Shown: positions 9,498 to 18,433, counted from the first letter of the stretch. The stretch is DNA of 64,000 nt from Phyllobacterium calauticae (GCF_019991125.1 NZ_JAGENB010000001.1:1054001-1118000), one strand, 5' to 3'. Notes: generated by a model not told the origin, from the letters alone. Made by a program: numbers and translations.

Positions 9498-10355
9498 TTA
9501 CGCAATCTGCGCCAATTCGCGGCGCAGAAAATCATTCAGCCGGTCAATGGCCGGACTGGATGACACCGGGCTGCGCATGATGCCGATTTCCAGATCACGC
9601 AGCGGCGGCAGGCCTTCATTCTCGCCGATAACGCGCAGGGTCGACGGCACGCTGCACGCGGCAAGCGCAGCCACCGCCAGCCCGGCCTGCACCACGGCGA
9701 TCAGTCCGAGCAGGCTGGCGCTGGAATAGGTGCAGCGATAGCTGCGATCCGCATCCCCCAGCGCGTCCAGCACGTTCATGCGCGCGGCGCAGCCGGGTTC
9801 AAACAGGGCGATGGGCAGCGGGTCATTTTCCCAGGCGACATGGGTCGGTGATGCCACCCAGATCAAGCGCTCGCGGCGGATCACCTCCAGCGGCTGGGTG
9901 GCCCCGCGGGTGACAATCGCCAGATTGACCCGGTCCTCATCGATCGCCTTGACCAGCGAGGTGGATTGCTCGCAGACCAGTTCGACGGTGACCAGCGGAT
10001 GCTCCTCGGCAAACCGCGACAGAACGGGCGGCAGCAGGAATGCCGCATAGTCATCGGGCACGCCAAGCCGCACGCTGCCGGTTTCCTCGGGGCGGGTGAC
10101 ATTGGCCCAGGCCTCATCCGACAATCGCAGCAACCGCCGCGCATAATTGAGAAAACTCTCGCCGGCCAGATTCGGCTCGACGGACCGGGGGTTGCGAATA
10201 AGCAGCTGTTTGCCCACTGCCTGTTCCAGCCGCTGCATCTGCATGCTGACGGCCGACTGGCTGCGGCCGACACGCGGGGCAGCCGCCGACAGGCTGCCGG
10301 TTTCGATGACAGTCACAAAGGTCCGCAGGAGATCGAGGTCGAGGGGTGCAGCCAT
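9498..10355 (-). CDS. LysR-family transcriptional regulator
   Basis: This protein has an N-terminal LysR helix-turn-helix (LDLLRTFVTVIETGSLSAAA and then GRSQSAVSMQM within the first 45 residues) and a C-terminal periplasmic-binding-like effector domain. The start at 10353-10355 gives 285 residues beginning MAAPLDLDLL, the normal family N-terminus; an upstream in-frame start at 10388 would add an atypical leader. It is divergent from a DMT transporter, and the two share an inverted repeat. LysR proteins usually control the divergent neighbour, so it probably regulates that exporter. The effector is unknown. Confidence 0.9.
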   Translation of the reverse strand: MAAPLDLDLLRTFVTVIETGSLSAAAPRVGRSQSAVSMQMQRLEQAVGKQLLIRNPRSVEPNLAGESFLNYARRLLRLSDEAWANVTRPEETGSVRLGVPDDYAAFLLPPVLSRFAEEHPLVTVELVCEQSTSLVKAIDEDRVNLAIVTRGATQPLEVIRRERLIWVASPTHVAWENDPLPIALFEPGCAARMNVLDALGDADRSYRCTYSSASLLGLIAVVQAGLAVAALAACSVPSTLRVIGENEGLPPLRDLEIGIMRSPVSSSPAIDRLNDFLRRELAQIA

Positions 10356-10371
10356 AATGCCATCAATATAG

Positions 10372-10397
10372 CGAATAGTTTGTTCCAAATCTATTCG
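10372..10397. promoter_or_regulatory. Inverted repeat between the LysR gene and the DMT transporter
   Basis: CGAATAG (10372-10378) and CTATTCG (10391-10397) are perfect 7-bp inverted repeats with a 12-base spacer. The site starts 17 bases from the LysR start codon and lies 51 bases before the transporter ATG. The size and divergent position fit a LysR-family binding site, probably used for autoregulation and control of the transporter. Confidence 0.5.
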
Positions 10398-10447
10398 TTT
10401 GTTTGGTGGCAGCCAACGGCGCTAACTGGGCATCCTTTTCCACGGGA

Positions 10448-11353
10448 ATGACCCACATGCTTGACCCGATATCCGATCGTTTTCCTGCAGCACGGCTGGC
10501 CATCGCCATGGCCATCATCGGGACGGTCGGTGCCTTTGCAACGGAAACACGGCTCGATCCGGTCACCATCGTCTTCTGGCGCTGTGTTTTCGGCATGGTC
10601 TTCCTCGCAGCCTGGTGTTTCCTGCGCGGCTATCTTCCCGACCGGACCCTCTCCTGGCCGCGGCTGGGCCGGGCAGCGCTCGGCGGCATCTGCATGGTAC
10701 TCAGCTGGGTATCGTTTTTTGCCGGATTCCGCATGACGTCGATTGCAACCACCACGATCATCTATCACATCCAGCCGTTCTTCGTTGTTCTCATCGGCGC
10801 AACCCTTTTGAAGGAACGCATCACCGTCGATCAGATCGTCTGGATGCTCGGCGCCTTTCTCGGCGTCGTCCTGGCCAGCGGCCTTGTCGGCGCGACGGCA
10901 CCGGTCAGCACGCTATGGATCCTTGGGATCGTCATGTCGCTTGGTGCCGCGATGCTTTATGCCGCCGCAACCATTCTCGCCAAGGGCCTCGGCGAGCAAC
11001 GGCCGGAAATCACGGTGCTGTGCCAGACCATCGTCGGCATCGTCATGCTCGCGCCTTTTGCCAATTGGGCGGAGCCCGTGCCGCTGGCATCCTGGGGCTG
11101 GCTGGCCAGTATCGGCATCCTCCATACGGGCATTGCCTATATCCTGATCTATTCAGCCTATCCGCGCCTGTCGACGCCGGTCATCGGCGTCCTGACCTTC
11201 ATCTATCCGATCGTCGCCATCATCGTGGACTGGGCGATTTACGGACACCCGCTGGGAATGGCACAAGCCGCCGGCATGCTGCTGATTGCCTGCGGTACGC
11301 TGGGCGTGCGGCTCGGGTGGCAAATTCCCTGGCGGCGGATTTCGGCAGCTTGA
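10448..11353 (+). CDS. EamA-domain DMT-superfamily transporter
   Basis: A hydrophobic protein of 301 residues with about ten membrane helices arranged as two EamA repeats. It belongs to the drug/metabolite transporter superfamily, whose members usually export amino acids or other metabolites. The ATG at 10448 is chosen; a TTG at 10403 and an ATG at 10457 are in the same frame. The helices start soon after, with LAIAMAIIGTVGAFATET. The divergent LysR regulator suggests substrate-induced export. The substrate cannot be read from the sequence. Confidence 0.87.
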   Translation: MTHMLDPISDRFPAARLAIAMAIIGTVGAFATETRLDPVTIVFWRCVFGMVFLAAWCFLRGYLPDRTLSWPRLGRAALGGICMVLSWVSFFAGFRMTSIATTTIIYHIQPFFVVLIGATLLKERITVDQIVWMLGAFLGVVLASGLVGATAPVSTLWILGIVMSLGAAMLYAAATILAKGLGEQRPEITVLCQTIVGIVMLAPFANWAEPVPLASWGWLASIGILHTGIAYILIYSAYPRLSTPVIGVLTFIYPIVAIIVDWAIYGHPLGMAQAAGMLLIACGTLGVRLGWQIPWRRISAA

Positions 11354-11369
11354 CTCCCCGGGAACATGA

Positions 11370-11393
11370 AAAAGCCGCCCGGAGGCGGCTTTT
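11370..11393. terminator. Bidirectional Rho-independent terminator between DMT transporter and ptsN
   Basis: AAAAGCCGCC (11370-11379) pairs with GGCGGCTTTT (11384-11393) around a CGGA loop. The A-run on one side and T-run on the other make it work in both directions. It begins 17 bases after the transporter stop and lies 21 bases beyond the ptsN stop. Confidence 0.88.
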
Positions 11394-11413
11394 CGTCAAA
11401 AGATGCAAAAGAA

Positions 11414-11878
11414 TCAGGCGGCGTTGGAGGCAGGCTGCGCCGTCAGCAATTCATAGATAAGGGTCGCATCATGGGCGGTGCGCAATTTGGCAATCCGCTC
11501 GGGATCGCGCAGCATGCGGGCAATCCGCGACAAGGCCTTCAAATGATCGGCGCCGGCATTCTCCGGCGCCAGCAGAAGAAAAACAATATCGACGGGCTGA
11601 TCGTCCAGCGCTTCGAAATCCACGGGGGTTTCGAGCTGTGCGAAGACCCCGGTGATGCGTTTGACGCTGTTGATCTTGCCATGCGGGATGGCAATGCCAT
11701 TGCCAACACCGGTCGAGCCAAGGCGCTCGCGCTGCAGGACGGTGTCAAACACTTCCCGCTCCGTCAAACCGGTCAAGGCGGCAGCCTTCTCCGACATGAT
11801 CTGCAAAAGCTGCTTTTTGGAATTGACTTTCAATGCGGGCAGGACAGCGTCGGGCTGAATGAGGTCACCCAGATCCAT
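11414..11878 (-). CDS. ptsN: Nitrogen-related PTS protein EIIA-Ntr
   Basis: This 154-residue EIIA (fructose/Ntr type) protein is the end acceptor of the phosphoryl chain EI-Ntr, NPr, EIIA-Ntr. The phosphorylated residue is His66 in AIPHGK. It takes no part in sugar transport; in Proteobacteria it regulates potassium uptake, nitrogen and stress responses by protein contact. It is the last gene of the lptC-lptA-lptB-rpoN-hpf-ptsN group. A strong hairpin separates it from hpf, and a purine-rich Shine-Dalgarno (AGGAAGGAAGAG) follows that hairpin. Confidence 0.95.
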   Translation of the reverse strand: MDLGDLIQPDAVLPALKVNSKKQLLQIMSEKAAALTGLTEREVFDTVLQRERLGSTGVGNGIAIPHGKINSVKRITGVFAQLETPVDFEALDDQPVDIVFLLLAPENAGADHLKALSRIARMLRDPERIAKLRTAHDATLIYELLTAQPASNAA

Positions 11879-11896
11879 TATTCTCTTCCTTCCTGT

Positions 11897-11925
11897 TACC
11901 GTCCGCGCTTTGGGCGCGGACGGTA
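11897..11925 (-). promoter_or_regulatory. Intercistronic hairpin between hpf and ptsN
   Basis: A perfect 12-bp stem (11897-11908 with 11914-11925, core CCGTCCGCGC) encloses a 5-base loop in the 60-base gap between hpf and ptsN. No T-run follows it on the minus strand, where the next bases are the ptsN Shine-Dalgarno region. It is therefore more likely an mRNA processing or stabilising element than a terminator. Confidence 0.5.
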
Positions 11926-11938
11926 GTTCAAATTTCGC

Positions 11939-12532
11939 CTAAGACCCGGCGCCGTTCTGACCGGCCACGGCCGATGGATCGATCCAGCCGATGTTGCCGT
12001 CAGCGCGGCGGTATACGATATTCACCTGCGTACTGCCAGAGTTACGGAAGACAACCACTGGACTATCTTTCAGATCGAGCTCGACCACGGCGGATGCGAC
12101 ACTCATGCTTCTGAGCGCCATCGATGTCTCAGCCACGATTGTCGGCGCGTAATCTTCCGGAATATCCTCATCTTCATCCGGTACAGGGGCGACGACCCGG
12201 TAGGAAATATCGTCGAAAACACCGTTCGAGCCGGGCGCCTGATGCGATTTCAGACGCCGCTTGTAACGGCGAAGGCGTTTGTCCACGCGTTCTCCGGCTG
12301 CATCAAAAGCAAGCTGAGGATCCTGTGCCTCGCCCGCTGCCTGCAGCACCGTGCCGGTATCGAGACGGATCAGGCAATCGGCGATGAAGCGCGACCCCTG
12401 TTTCTCCACTGTGACGTGGCCTGTATATCCGCCATCGAAATATTTGGTCACCATCTCACCGATCCGTTCGTCAATGCGAATGCGGAAAGCGTCACCAATG
12501 TCCATATGTTTCCCAGATACACGCAGACTCAT
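11939..12532 (-). CDS. hpf: Long-form ribosome hibernation promoting factor
   Basis: This 197-residue protein has an N-terminal RaiA/HPF domain (about 1-105, with DAFRIRIDERIGEMV and the basic RVDKRLRRYKRRLK) and a C-terminal dimerisation domain (VVFRNSGSTQVNIVYRRADGNIGWIDP). The long form joins two 70S ribosomes into inactive 100S particles in stationary phase. Its position directly downstream of rpoN is conserved in Proteobacteria. The 207-base gap after rpoN contains no gene that I can support and may hold a separate hpf promoter. Confidence 0.95.
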   Translation of the reverse strand: MSLRVSGKHMDIGDAFRIRIDERIGEMVTKYFDGGYTGHVTVEKQGSRFIADCLIRLDTGTVLQAAGEAQDPQLAFDAAGERVDKRLRRYKRRLKSHQAPGSNGVFDDISYRVVAPVPDEDEDIPEDYAPTIVAETSMALRSMSVASAVVELDLKDSPVVVFRNSGSTQVNIVYRRADGNIGWIDPSAVAGQNGAGS

Positions 12533-12739
12533 GATACCTCACCTTCATTGTGACTTTTCATTGCCCGAGCCAATCTACACTGTTGTTGAGAGACGAGCAA
12601 AGACATCCCGCACATTCCATGCGAGTGATCCATCACATTTCACTTTCTGATTCTTCATCTCCAAAAGGCGCGCTTTCGCTTCAATCGATGCAAATCACCG
12701 GCGCTTCACTCTCCCTTGACCAAGCTTCTATGGCTCGGT

Positions 12740-14404
12740 TCATTTACCCGCTCGCCTCGATTCTACACCTGTGCGGCGGATGAATCCAGAGTTTCCGTCA
12801 CCCTTGCGCACAGAAGCCTCCGCTTTTTTCTCCCGGCGCCTTTGCACCGAGGATGCGATGTTCATCGCCTCGCGGTACTTGGCAACCGTACGCCGTGCAA
12901 TCTCAACGCCCTGGCCCTTCAAAAGATCCACGATCGTGTCGTCCGATAAAATATCGTCCGGCTTTTCACTGTCGATCAGCAGCTTGATCTGATGCCGCAC
13001 GGACTGGGAGGAATGCTGCTCGCCGCCTTCGGTGGCCGAAATCCCCGCATTGAAAAAATAGCGCAACTCGAAGACGCCGCGCTTCGTCAGCATGTATTTG
13101 TTGGCGGTGACGCGGCTGACGGTCGACTCGTGCATGCCGATGGCGTCAGCCACATTTCTCAAATTGAGCGGCTTCAGGTGGGCAACGCCGAATTGCAGGA
13201 ACTCCGCCTGCTGGCGCACGATTTCCGTCGCCACCTTCAAAATGGTCTGGGCGCGCTGATCCAGGCTGCGCGTCAGCCAGTTGGCATTTTGCAGGCATTC
13301 GCTGAGAAACCCCTTTTCAGCCGGGGAAGCCGTTACCTTTGCAATGGTCGCATAATAGGTGTTGTTGACGAGGACCCGCGGCAGAGCATCCGGATTGAGC
13401 TCGATATTCCACGTCCCGTCCGGCGCCATGTCGACATGCACATCCGGGATGATGCTGTCGGCCACACCCGAGGAGAAGGCCGTTCCCGGCTTTGGATCGA
13501 GCAGGCGTATCTCCTGCAGCATATCGAGCAGATCGGCATCGGCGACCCGGCACAGCTTTCTCAGGCTTTGAAAATCCCGTTTCGCCAGGAGTTCCAGATT
13601 TTGCAGAAGCATCGTCATCGCCGGATCGAGCCGGTTTTTTGCACGCAGTTGCAGAGCCAGGCATTCAGCCAGGTCACGGGCAAACAGCCCCGCCGGTTCG
13701 AATGTCTGCAAAACCGCGATCAGTCTGTCGATATGGGCCGCATCGGTGCCCAGCCGTCCGGCAATCTCCTCGACATCGACGCGCAGATAGCCCATTTCGT
13801 CGAGGTAATCGGCGAGTTCCGCTGCAATCAGGCGGTCCACCGCATCCTCGAAGGCAAAAATGATCTGCTCGCCGACGTGATCGCGCAGCGTCAACGGCGA
13901 TGCGGTCACCTGTTCGAGATTGAACCCCTCGCCGCCCGTCGACACATATCCGTCACCCGATGACGATTTCCATTGCGAGGCCAGATCGCCAGCGATGAAG
14001 TCGTGGGTTCCAGGATCATCCGGAAAAATATTCTCAAGAGAACTGTCGAACGTCTCGGACATGGAGCCTGAACTGGTCGACTCGCCGCTGACAAGCCAAT
14101 GGTCGTTCTGCTCACTTGCGCTGCCGCCATCGCGGCTTTCGTCGGCGTCACCATGATTGACACCGCGCGAATAGTCGCCGGCTTCTCCCGGCCCGCGATC
14201 ATCGGACGTATCCCGGCTTTCGAAGGAAAAATGTTCATTTGCCGTTTCATCGCGCTCCAGCAGCGGATTCTTTTCGATCTCCTGCTCGATGAATTGCTCG
14301 AGTTCGACATGGGACAATTGCAGCAGCCGAATCGACTGCATGAGCAGCGGCGTCATCACCAGAGACTGGGTTTGTCTCAGATCGAGTTTTGGCGACAGGG
14401 CCAT
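12740..14404 (-). CDS. rpoN: RNA polymerase sigma-54 factor
   Basis: This 554-residue sigma factor recognises -24/-12 promoters together with enhancer-binding ATPases such as NtrC. Region I (LRQTQSLVMTPLLMQSIRLLQ, glutamine/leucine rich) is at residues 9-29, followed by a long acidic region II (about 50-160), the core-binding domain, a helix-turn-helix and the RpoN box ARRTVAKYRE at residues 503-512. After the box the protein runs on for 42 residues, with a basic tail rich in Arg and Lys, which is longer than usual. It is separated from lptB by 167 bases. Confidence 0.97.
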   Translation of the reverse strand: MALSPKLDLRQTQSLVMTPLLMQSIRLLQLSHVELEQFIEQEIEKNPLLERDETANEHFSFESRDTSDDRGPGEAGDYSRGVNHGDADESRDGGSASEQNDHWLVSGESTSSGSMSETFDSSLENIFPDDPGTHDFIAGDLASQWKSSSGDGYVSTGGEGFNLEQVTASPLTLRDHVGEQIIFAFEDAVDRLIAAELADYLDEMGYLRVDVEEIAGRLGTDAAHIDRLIAVLQTFEPAGLFARDLAECLALQLRAKNRLDPAMTMLLQNLELLAKRDFQSLRKLCRVADADLLDMLQEIRLLDPKPGTAFSSGVADSIIPDVHVDMAPDGTWNIELNPDALPRVLVNNTYYATIAKVTASPAEKGFLSECLQNANWLTRSLDQRAQTILKVATEIVRQQAEFLQFGVAHLKPLNLRNVADAIGMHESTVSRVTANKYMLTKRGVFELRYFFNAGISATEGGEQHSSQSVRHQIKLLIDSEKPDDILSDDTIVDLLKGQGVEIARRTVAKYREAMNIASSVQRRREKKAEASVRKGDGNSGFIRRTGVESRRAGK

Positions 14405-14571
14405 GGTGAACGCGGGTACTCCTGTACGAAATTCTTCTCAACGTACAGAAATGGCCCAATCCTTGCTTGTCAATTCCAGCAAGGCAAAAAACGACTCTTT
14501 TCGGAAAGATTCATCTCGATTCACGCAGGGGCGGGTAATTTCTGGCAAAAATCTGCCAGAAATTGATAAAA

Positions 14572-15396
14572 TCAGAGCTTGAACTGATCACCGAGATAAA
14601 GACGCCGGACATCCGGATTCGCAATAATCTCGTCCGGACGGCCGTGGGTCAGAACCTGCCCCGCATGAATGATGTAAGCGCGGTCAATCAGCTTCAGCGT
14701 TTCACGCACATTGTGGTCCGTGATGAGAACGCCGATGCCGCGGCTGGTCAAATGGCGGACGAGCTGCTGGATATCGGAGACCGCAATGGGATCAACGCCG
14801 GCAAACGGCTCGTCAAGCAGCATGAAATTGGGCCGTGAGGCCAAGGCGCGGGCAATCTCCAGCCGGCGGCGTTCACCGCCGGAGAGGGAAAGCGCCGGCG
14901 CCTTGCGCAGATGGGCGATATGAAACTCTTCCAGGAGGGAATCCAGTTCCTGCGCCCGTGCGGTGCGGTCCTTCTCGACCACTTCGAGCACGGCCTTGAT
15001 GTTGTTTTCCACGGACAGGCCGCGGAAAATCGAGGCTTCCTGCGGCAGATAGCCGATGCCGAGGCGCGAGCGGCGATACATCGGCATCGTCGTCACATCA
15101 AAGCCATCGATTTCGATATTGCCCTTGTCGACCGGCACCAGGCCGGTGACCATATAGAAACAGGTGGTCTTCCCGGCGCCATTCGGGCCGAGAATACCGA
15201 CCGCTTCGCCGGCCCGCACACCGAAGGAAACACCATTGACCACCTGACGGCCATTATAGCTCTTGGTGATGCCGCGGGCGACAAGCGTCCCCTTCATCCG
15301 GTCCGTCGCCGACGGATCGGCGGCGCGCATCTCCTGGGAAATGCGCGCATCTGGCGATGTGGGGGTCTTTGCGGATCGACGGGAAAACAGGGACAC
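14572..15396 (-). CDS. lptB: LPS export ABC transporter ATPase LptB
   Basis: This 274-residue cytoplasmic ATPase drives lipopolysaccharide out of the inner membrane with LptFG. Walker A is GPNGAGKTTCF, the signature is LSLSGGERRRLEIARAL and Walker B is FMLLDEPFAGVDP, the LptB-typical form. About 34 residues precede the first beta strand (MKGTLVARGITKSYNG), longer than in E. coli LptB; the ATG encoding that Met is a possible internal start. It lies 13 bases after lptA, and rpoN follows, as in most Gram-negatives. Confidence 0.95.
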   Translation of the reverse strand: MSLFSRRSAKTPTSPDARISQEMRAADPSATDRMKGTLVARGITKSYNGRQVVNGVSFGVRAGEAVGILGPNGAGKTTCFYMVTGLVPVDKGNIEIDGFDVTTMPMYRRSRLGIGYLPQEASIFRGLSVENNIKAVLEVVEKDRTARAQELDSLLEEFHIAHLRKAPALSLSGGERRRLEIARALASRPNFMLLDEPFAGVDPIAVSDIQQLVRHLTSRGIGVLITDHNVRETLKLIDRAYIIHAGQVLTHGRPDEIIANPDVRRLYLGDQFKL

Positions 15397-15409
15397 TTAT
15401 ACCGCCGGC

Positions 15410-16045
15410 CTAGTTCTTCGGAGCGCTCTTCGGCGCAACGACGATAGAAACGCGGCCGGTCTGTCCATTCTTGCAGCTTTCCAGCTGGGCCTGACCGCTC
15501 TTCATCTGCACGGTCAGCTTGCAACCGACGCCAACATTATCGCCCTGCGAGAGAACGACCTTGCTGCCGGTCAGAACCAGAACCTGCGTCTTCATGTCGA
15601 ACGTGCCATGGTCGCCCGTGGCAACCTGATCTTCGGACTTCACGTAGACCTTGTCATTGACCTCGATGTGGTCGATGTCCTGGGCGCCTGCACCCGCAGG
15701 CGCGGCTGCCTTGGTCTCTGTTTTGGTGGCTGCCTTGTCGGCGGCTTTTTCCGCGTCGGTCTTTTCCGGCTTCTTGACGTAGTAAACGATCATGGAACCC
15801 GCCTTCATCAGCGTCGTCCCCTGGGTGACCGATACATTGCCGGTGAAGGTGGCAGTACCCACATCATTATGCACGTCGAGGCGATCGGAATCGATCTGAA
15901 TGGGCTGATCACTCGAAAGCTTCATGCCGTTGTTCAGGCCGCCGGCCTTGCTCGCATCCTGCGCTGCAACAGGACCAATCATGGAGGATGCCCAAATGCC
16001 CAATGCAACAGTCGAAATGCTGATCAGTCTTGTCCCGCGCGACAT
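15410..16045 (-). CDS. lptA: Periplasmic LPS-transport protein LptA
   Basis: This 211-residue OstA-family protein forms the periplasmic bridge for lipopolysaccharide. A signal peptide spans residues 1-28, ending GPVAAQD. The mature part shows the OstA-like beta-jellyroll pattern (IQIDSDRLDVHNDVGTATFT and GNVSVTQGTTLMKAGSMIVY). A charged, Ala/Lys-rich stretch at about 90-115 (EKTDAEKAADKAATKTETKA) interrupts the domain. This is common in Rhizobiales and absent in E. coli. It lies between lptC and lptB. Confidence 0.93.
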   Translation of the reverse strand: MSRGTRLISISTVALGIWASSMIGPVAAQDASKAGGLNNGMKLSSDQPIQIDSDRLDVHNDVGTATFTGNVSVTQGTTLMKAGSMIVYYVKKPEKTDAEKAADKAATKTETKAAAPAGAGAQDIDHIEVNDKVYVKSEDQVATGDHGTFDMKTQVLVLTGSKVVLSQGDNVGVGCKLTVQMKSGQAQLESCKNGQTGRVSIVVAPKSAPKN

Positions 16046-16089
16046 TGTCTCAATCTCCTAAATCCGGGATATCCCCACCTGGCCGGCAA

Positions 16090-16827
16090 TCACTGCGGTG
16101 ATTTGGCTTCGTTGCGACCTTCATGCAGCTTTGCGGGCTGAATGACAAGCCTGACCCCCTTTTCAAAGACCATTACTTTGCCACTCTGAGTAATTTTCAT
16201 ACTGTCTGCGACGATACTGGCACTGCTATTTTCGATCTTGACAGGCTGATCGGTCGACATCGAGTTTTCTTGTATATTGATATCGGCGGATTTCAGCTGT
16301 GCTTTCATGCCGTCCGAGGTTGTCAGCGTTATGTTGTTGTCAAGCTTCAACTGGCGGTTGGCATTGTCGTAAAGGCCGCCCTTGGCGTTGACCTGCGCCC
16401 GCAGATCCTGGCCAACCGGAATTTCCGCGCTGATATTCTCAAGCGTGATCAGCGAGCTGTTGCCGACATCCTGCAGCGCCCGTTCCGCACTCATCTTGTA
16501 GGGGAGCTTGTCCTTGGTAAAGCCATCCAGTTTGGGATTGGTCATGACCAGCTTGCCATCCTGAATGCCCGCACTGTCCAAAGTGATATTGCTCGGGATG
16601 TTCGTCGTGGAGAAAAATGTGAACCAGGAGAAAACCGCAGCGCCGATCACGGCGACGGCAGGCAAGGCAAATTTCATGAAGCGCACGCGCCGCGAATGGC
16701 GTTCCGCAGCGCGAAAAACGTGCGAATCCTTCTCGGTGGCAGAAAATTGCCGCGCAACTTCCGCATGCTGCGCAGCAGCCGCTGTTGCATCGCCGTTTGG
16801 ATGCGTATGTTTCAGTTCAATGGACAT
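16090..16827 (-). CDS. lptC: LPS export protein LptC
   Basis: This 245-residue bitopic inner-membrane protein hands lipopolysaccharide from LptB2FG to LptA. A cytoplasmic N-terminus of about 55 residues is followed by a single helix (FALPAVAVIGAAVFSWFTFF, about residues 52-71) and a periplasmic LptC domain. In alphaproteobacteria this protein has the longer N-terminus seen here. It heads the minus-strand group lptC-lptA-lptB-rpoN-hpf-ptsN and is divergent from sppA across 259 bases. Confidence 0.9.
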   Translation of the reverse strand: MSIELKHTHPNGDATAAAAQHAEVARQFSATEKDSHVFRAAERHSRRVRFMKFALPAVAVIGAAVFSWFTFFSTTNIPSNITLDSAGIQDGKLVMTNPKLDGFTKDKLPYKMSAERALQDVGNSSLITLENISAEIPVGQDLRAQVNAKGGLYDNANRQLKLDNNITLTTSDGMKAQLKSADINIQENSMSTDQPVKIENSSASIVADSMKITQSGKVMVFEKGVRLVIQPAKLHEGRNEAKSPQ

Positions 16828-16982
16828 GTATTGGCTATACTACCGATTGCGATGTGTTGGCGCCCTGTTAGTTGAACGCCAATATGGTTATTTTTCGATG
16901 AAATGAACCAGGGTCTATGGGACACGTTGCATTTGATCGAACAAATATGCCGTCATCCACTCATATACAAGGTGCCGCGCCA

Positions 16983-17001
16983 ATTGCCTATATGGGGCAA
17001 T
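16983..17001. promoter_or_regulatory. Inverted repeat between lptC and sppA
   Basis: ATTGCC (16983-16988) and GGCAAT (16996-17001) flank a 7-base spacer TATATGG in the 259-base divergent region. It may be an operator or part of the sppA promoter. With only 6-bp arms it could also occur by chance. Confidence 0.25.
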
Positions 17002-17086
17002 GTGCTGAACCCCGGGGTCTGGACTTCCTCGGAATGTTGCCGCAGAAGAATGCTTGCACTGAATTGCACAGGAAACGGACGATACG

Positions 17087-18073
17087 ATGGCAAACACAGC
17101 TGACGCAATCATCGACAGGCGCCGTCTCCGGCGCAAGCTGACATTCTGGCGTGTGCTTTCCCTTCTGGTTGTCGCGCTCGCCCTGATCGGGCTTTACGGA
17201 TTTCTCTCCGGTTCCGACCGCCTTTCCGGCAAAACCGCAGCGCATATCGCCAAAATCCGTGTTGAAGGCACGATTTTCGAGAATGACGAACTCATCAAGC
17301 GTCTGGGCGAAGTCGCCGATTCCACCGCTGTGAAGGGCGTCATTCTTTCGGTGGATTCACCGGGCGGCACCACGGCAGGCGGCGAAGCCATCTATGAAGC
17401 CGTGCGCAAGATCGCCGCGAAAAAGCCCGTTGTTGCGCAGGTCGGAACATTGGCGGCCTCGGCAGGCTACATGATTGCCAGCGGTTCGGACCATATTGTC
17501 GCACGCCAGTCCTCCATCGTCGGATCGATCGGCGTGCTGTTCCAGTATCCCGATATTTCCGAGCTGCTGACGAAGGTCGGCGTCAAGGTGGAGACAATCA
17601 AATCCAGTCCGCTGAAAGCCGAACCGAACTTTTTCAACCCCGCCAGCGACGAAGCCAAAGCCATGATCCATCGCATGATCATGGATTCCTATGACTGGTT
17701 CGTCGGAATCGTTCAGGAACGGCGCAATTTTACCCGCGAACAGACGCTTGCGCTGGCCGACGGATCGGTCTTCACCGGCAGACAGGCGCTGGCCAACAAA
17801 CTCATCGACGAACTTGGCGGGGAAGACAAGTCGATTGCCTGGCTGAAAACCAAGGGCGTTGACGAGAAATTGCCTGTCATCGAATGGAAACCCGCACAAA
17901 AGACAACCTTCAGCTCGTTTCTGTCCCAATCCGCGCTGAAAATGCTGGCACAATATCTCGGTATTCCGCAGGAAAGCACCGGGTTGCTGCGCGATTTGAC
18001 GGGTGATCGCATCTTCCTTGACGGGCTCGTTTCTGTTTGGCACGTTGACGGCAGGCCCGTAGGGGCGCAATAG
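17087..18073 (+). CDS. sppA: Signal peptide peptidase SppA (short form)
   Basis: This 328-residue S49 serine protease degrades cleaved signal peptides in the inner membrane. One N-terminal helix (VLSLLVVALALIGLYGFL, about residues 24-41) is followed by a single S49 domain, so this is the short form that assembles as an octamer. Conserved stretches include SVDSPGGTTAGGEAIYEAV and TLAASAGYMIASGSDHIVA, the latter with the nucleophilic Ser; the general-base Lys is expected near VETIKSSPLKAEPN. ihfB follows 78 bases downstream, a neighbour pair common in Rhizobiales. Confidence 0.95.
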   Translation: MANTADAIIDRRRLRRKLTFWRVLSLLVVALALIGLYGFLSGSDRLSGKTAAHIAKIRVEGTIFENDELIKRLGEVADSTAVKGVILSVDSPGGTTAGGEAIYEAVRKIAAKKPVVAQVGTLAASAGYMIASGSDHIVARQSSIVGSIGVLFQYPDISELLTKVGVKVETIKSSPLKAEPNFFNPASDEAKAMIHRMIMDSYDWFVGIVQERRNFTREQTLALADGSVFTGRQALANKLIDELGGEDKSIAWLKTKGVDEKLPVIEWKPAQKTTFSSFLSQSALKMLAQYLGIPQESTGLLRDLTGDRIFLDGLVSVWHVDGRPVGAQ

Positions 18074-18151
18074 AATATTTAAGCTTACAGGATCAGTGAC
18101 ATAGTCATAATGGCCGTGTCATTTGAACTTGAACCAGAAGGGGATTATGCC

Positions 18152-18433
18152 GTGATCAAATCAGAGCTCGTCCAGATCATTGCCAACCGCAATCCGCACC
18201 TGTTTCAACGCGATGTCGAGAATATCGTCGGCGCCATTTTCGACGAGATCACCGACGCTCTTGCGGAAGGGAATCGGGTCGAGCTTCGTGGCTTCGGTGC
18301 ATTCTCGGTGAAAAACCGCCCCGCCCGCAGCGGTCGCAATCCCCGCACCGGCGACAGCGTCGAGGTCGAGGAAAAGTGGGTGCCATTCTTCAAGACCGGC
18401 AAAGAGCTGCGCGACCGGCTGAACGCCGACTGA
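18152..18433 (+). CDS. ihfB: Integration host factor beta subunit
   Basis: A 93-residue HU/IHF-family DNA-bending protein. The start is taken as GTG 18152, because AGAAGGGG lies about 9 bases before it and the product then begins [10 protein letters not shown] like other IHF-beta proteins. An ATG at 18110 would add 14 unconserved residues. The DNA-binding arm carries SGRNPRTGD, with the intercalating Pro, and ends [15 protein letters not shown]. It pairs with IHF-alpha, encoded elsewhere, and assists sigma-54 promoters, replication and recombination. Confidence 0.95.
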   Translation: MIKSELVQIIANRNPHLFQRDVENIVGAIFDEITDALAEGNRVELRGFGAFSVKNRPARSGRNPRTGDSVEVEEKWVPFFKTGKELRDRLNAD

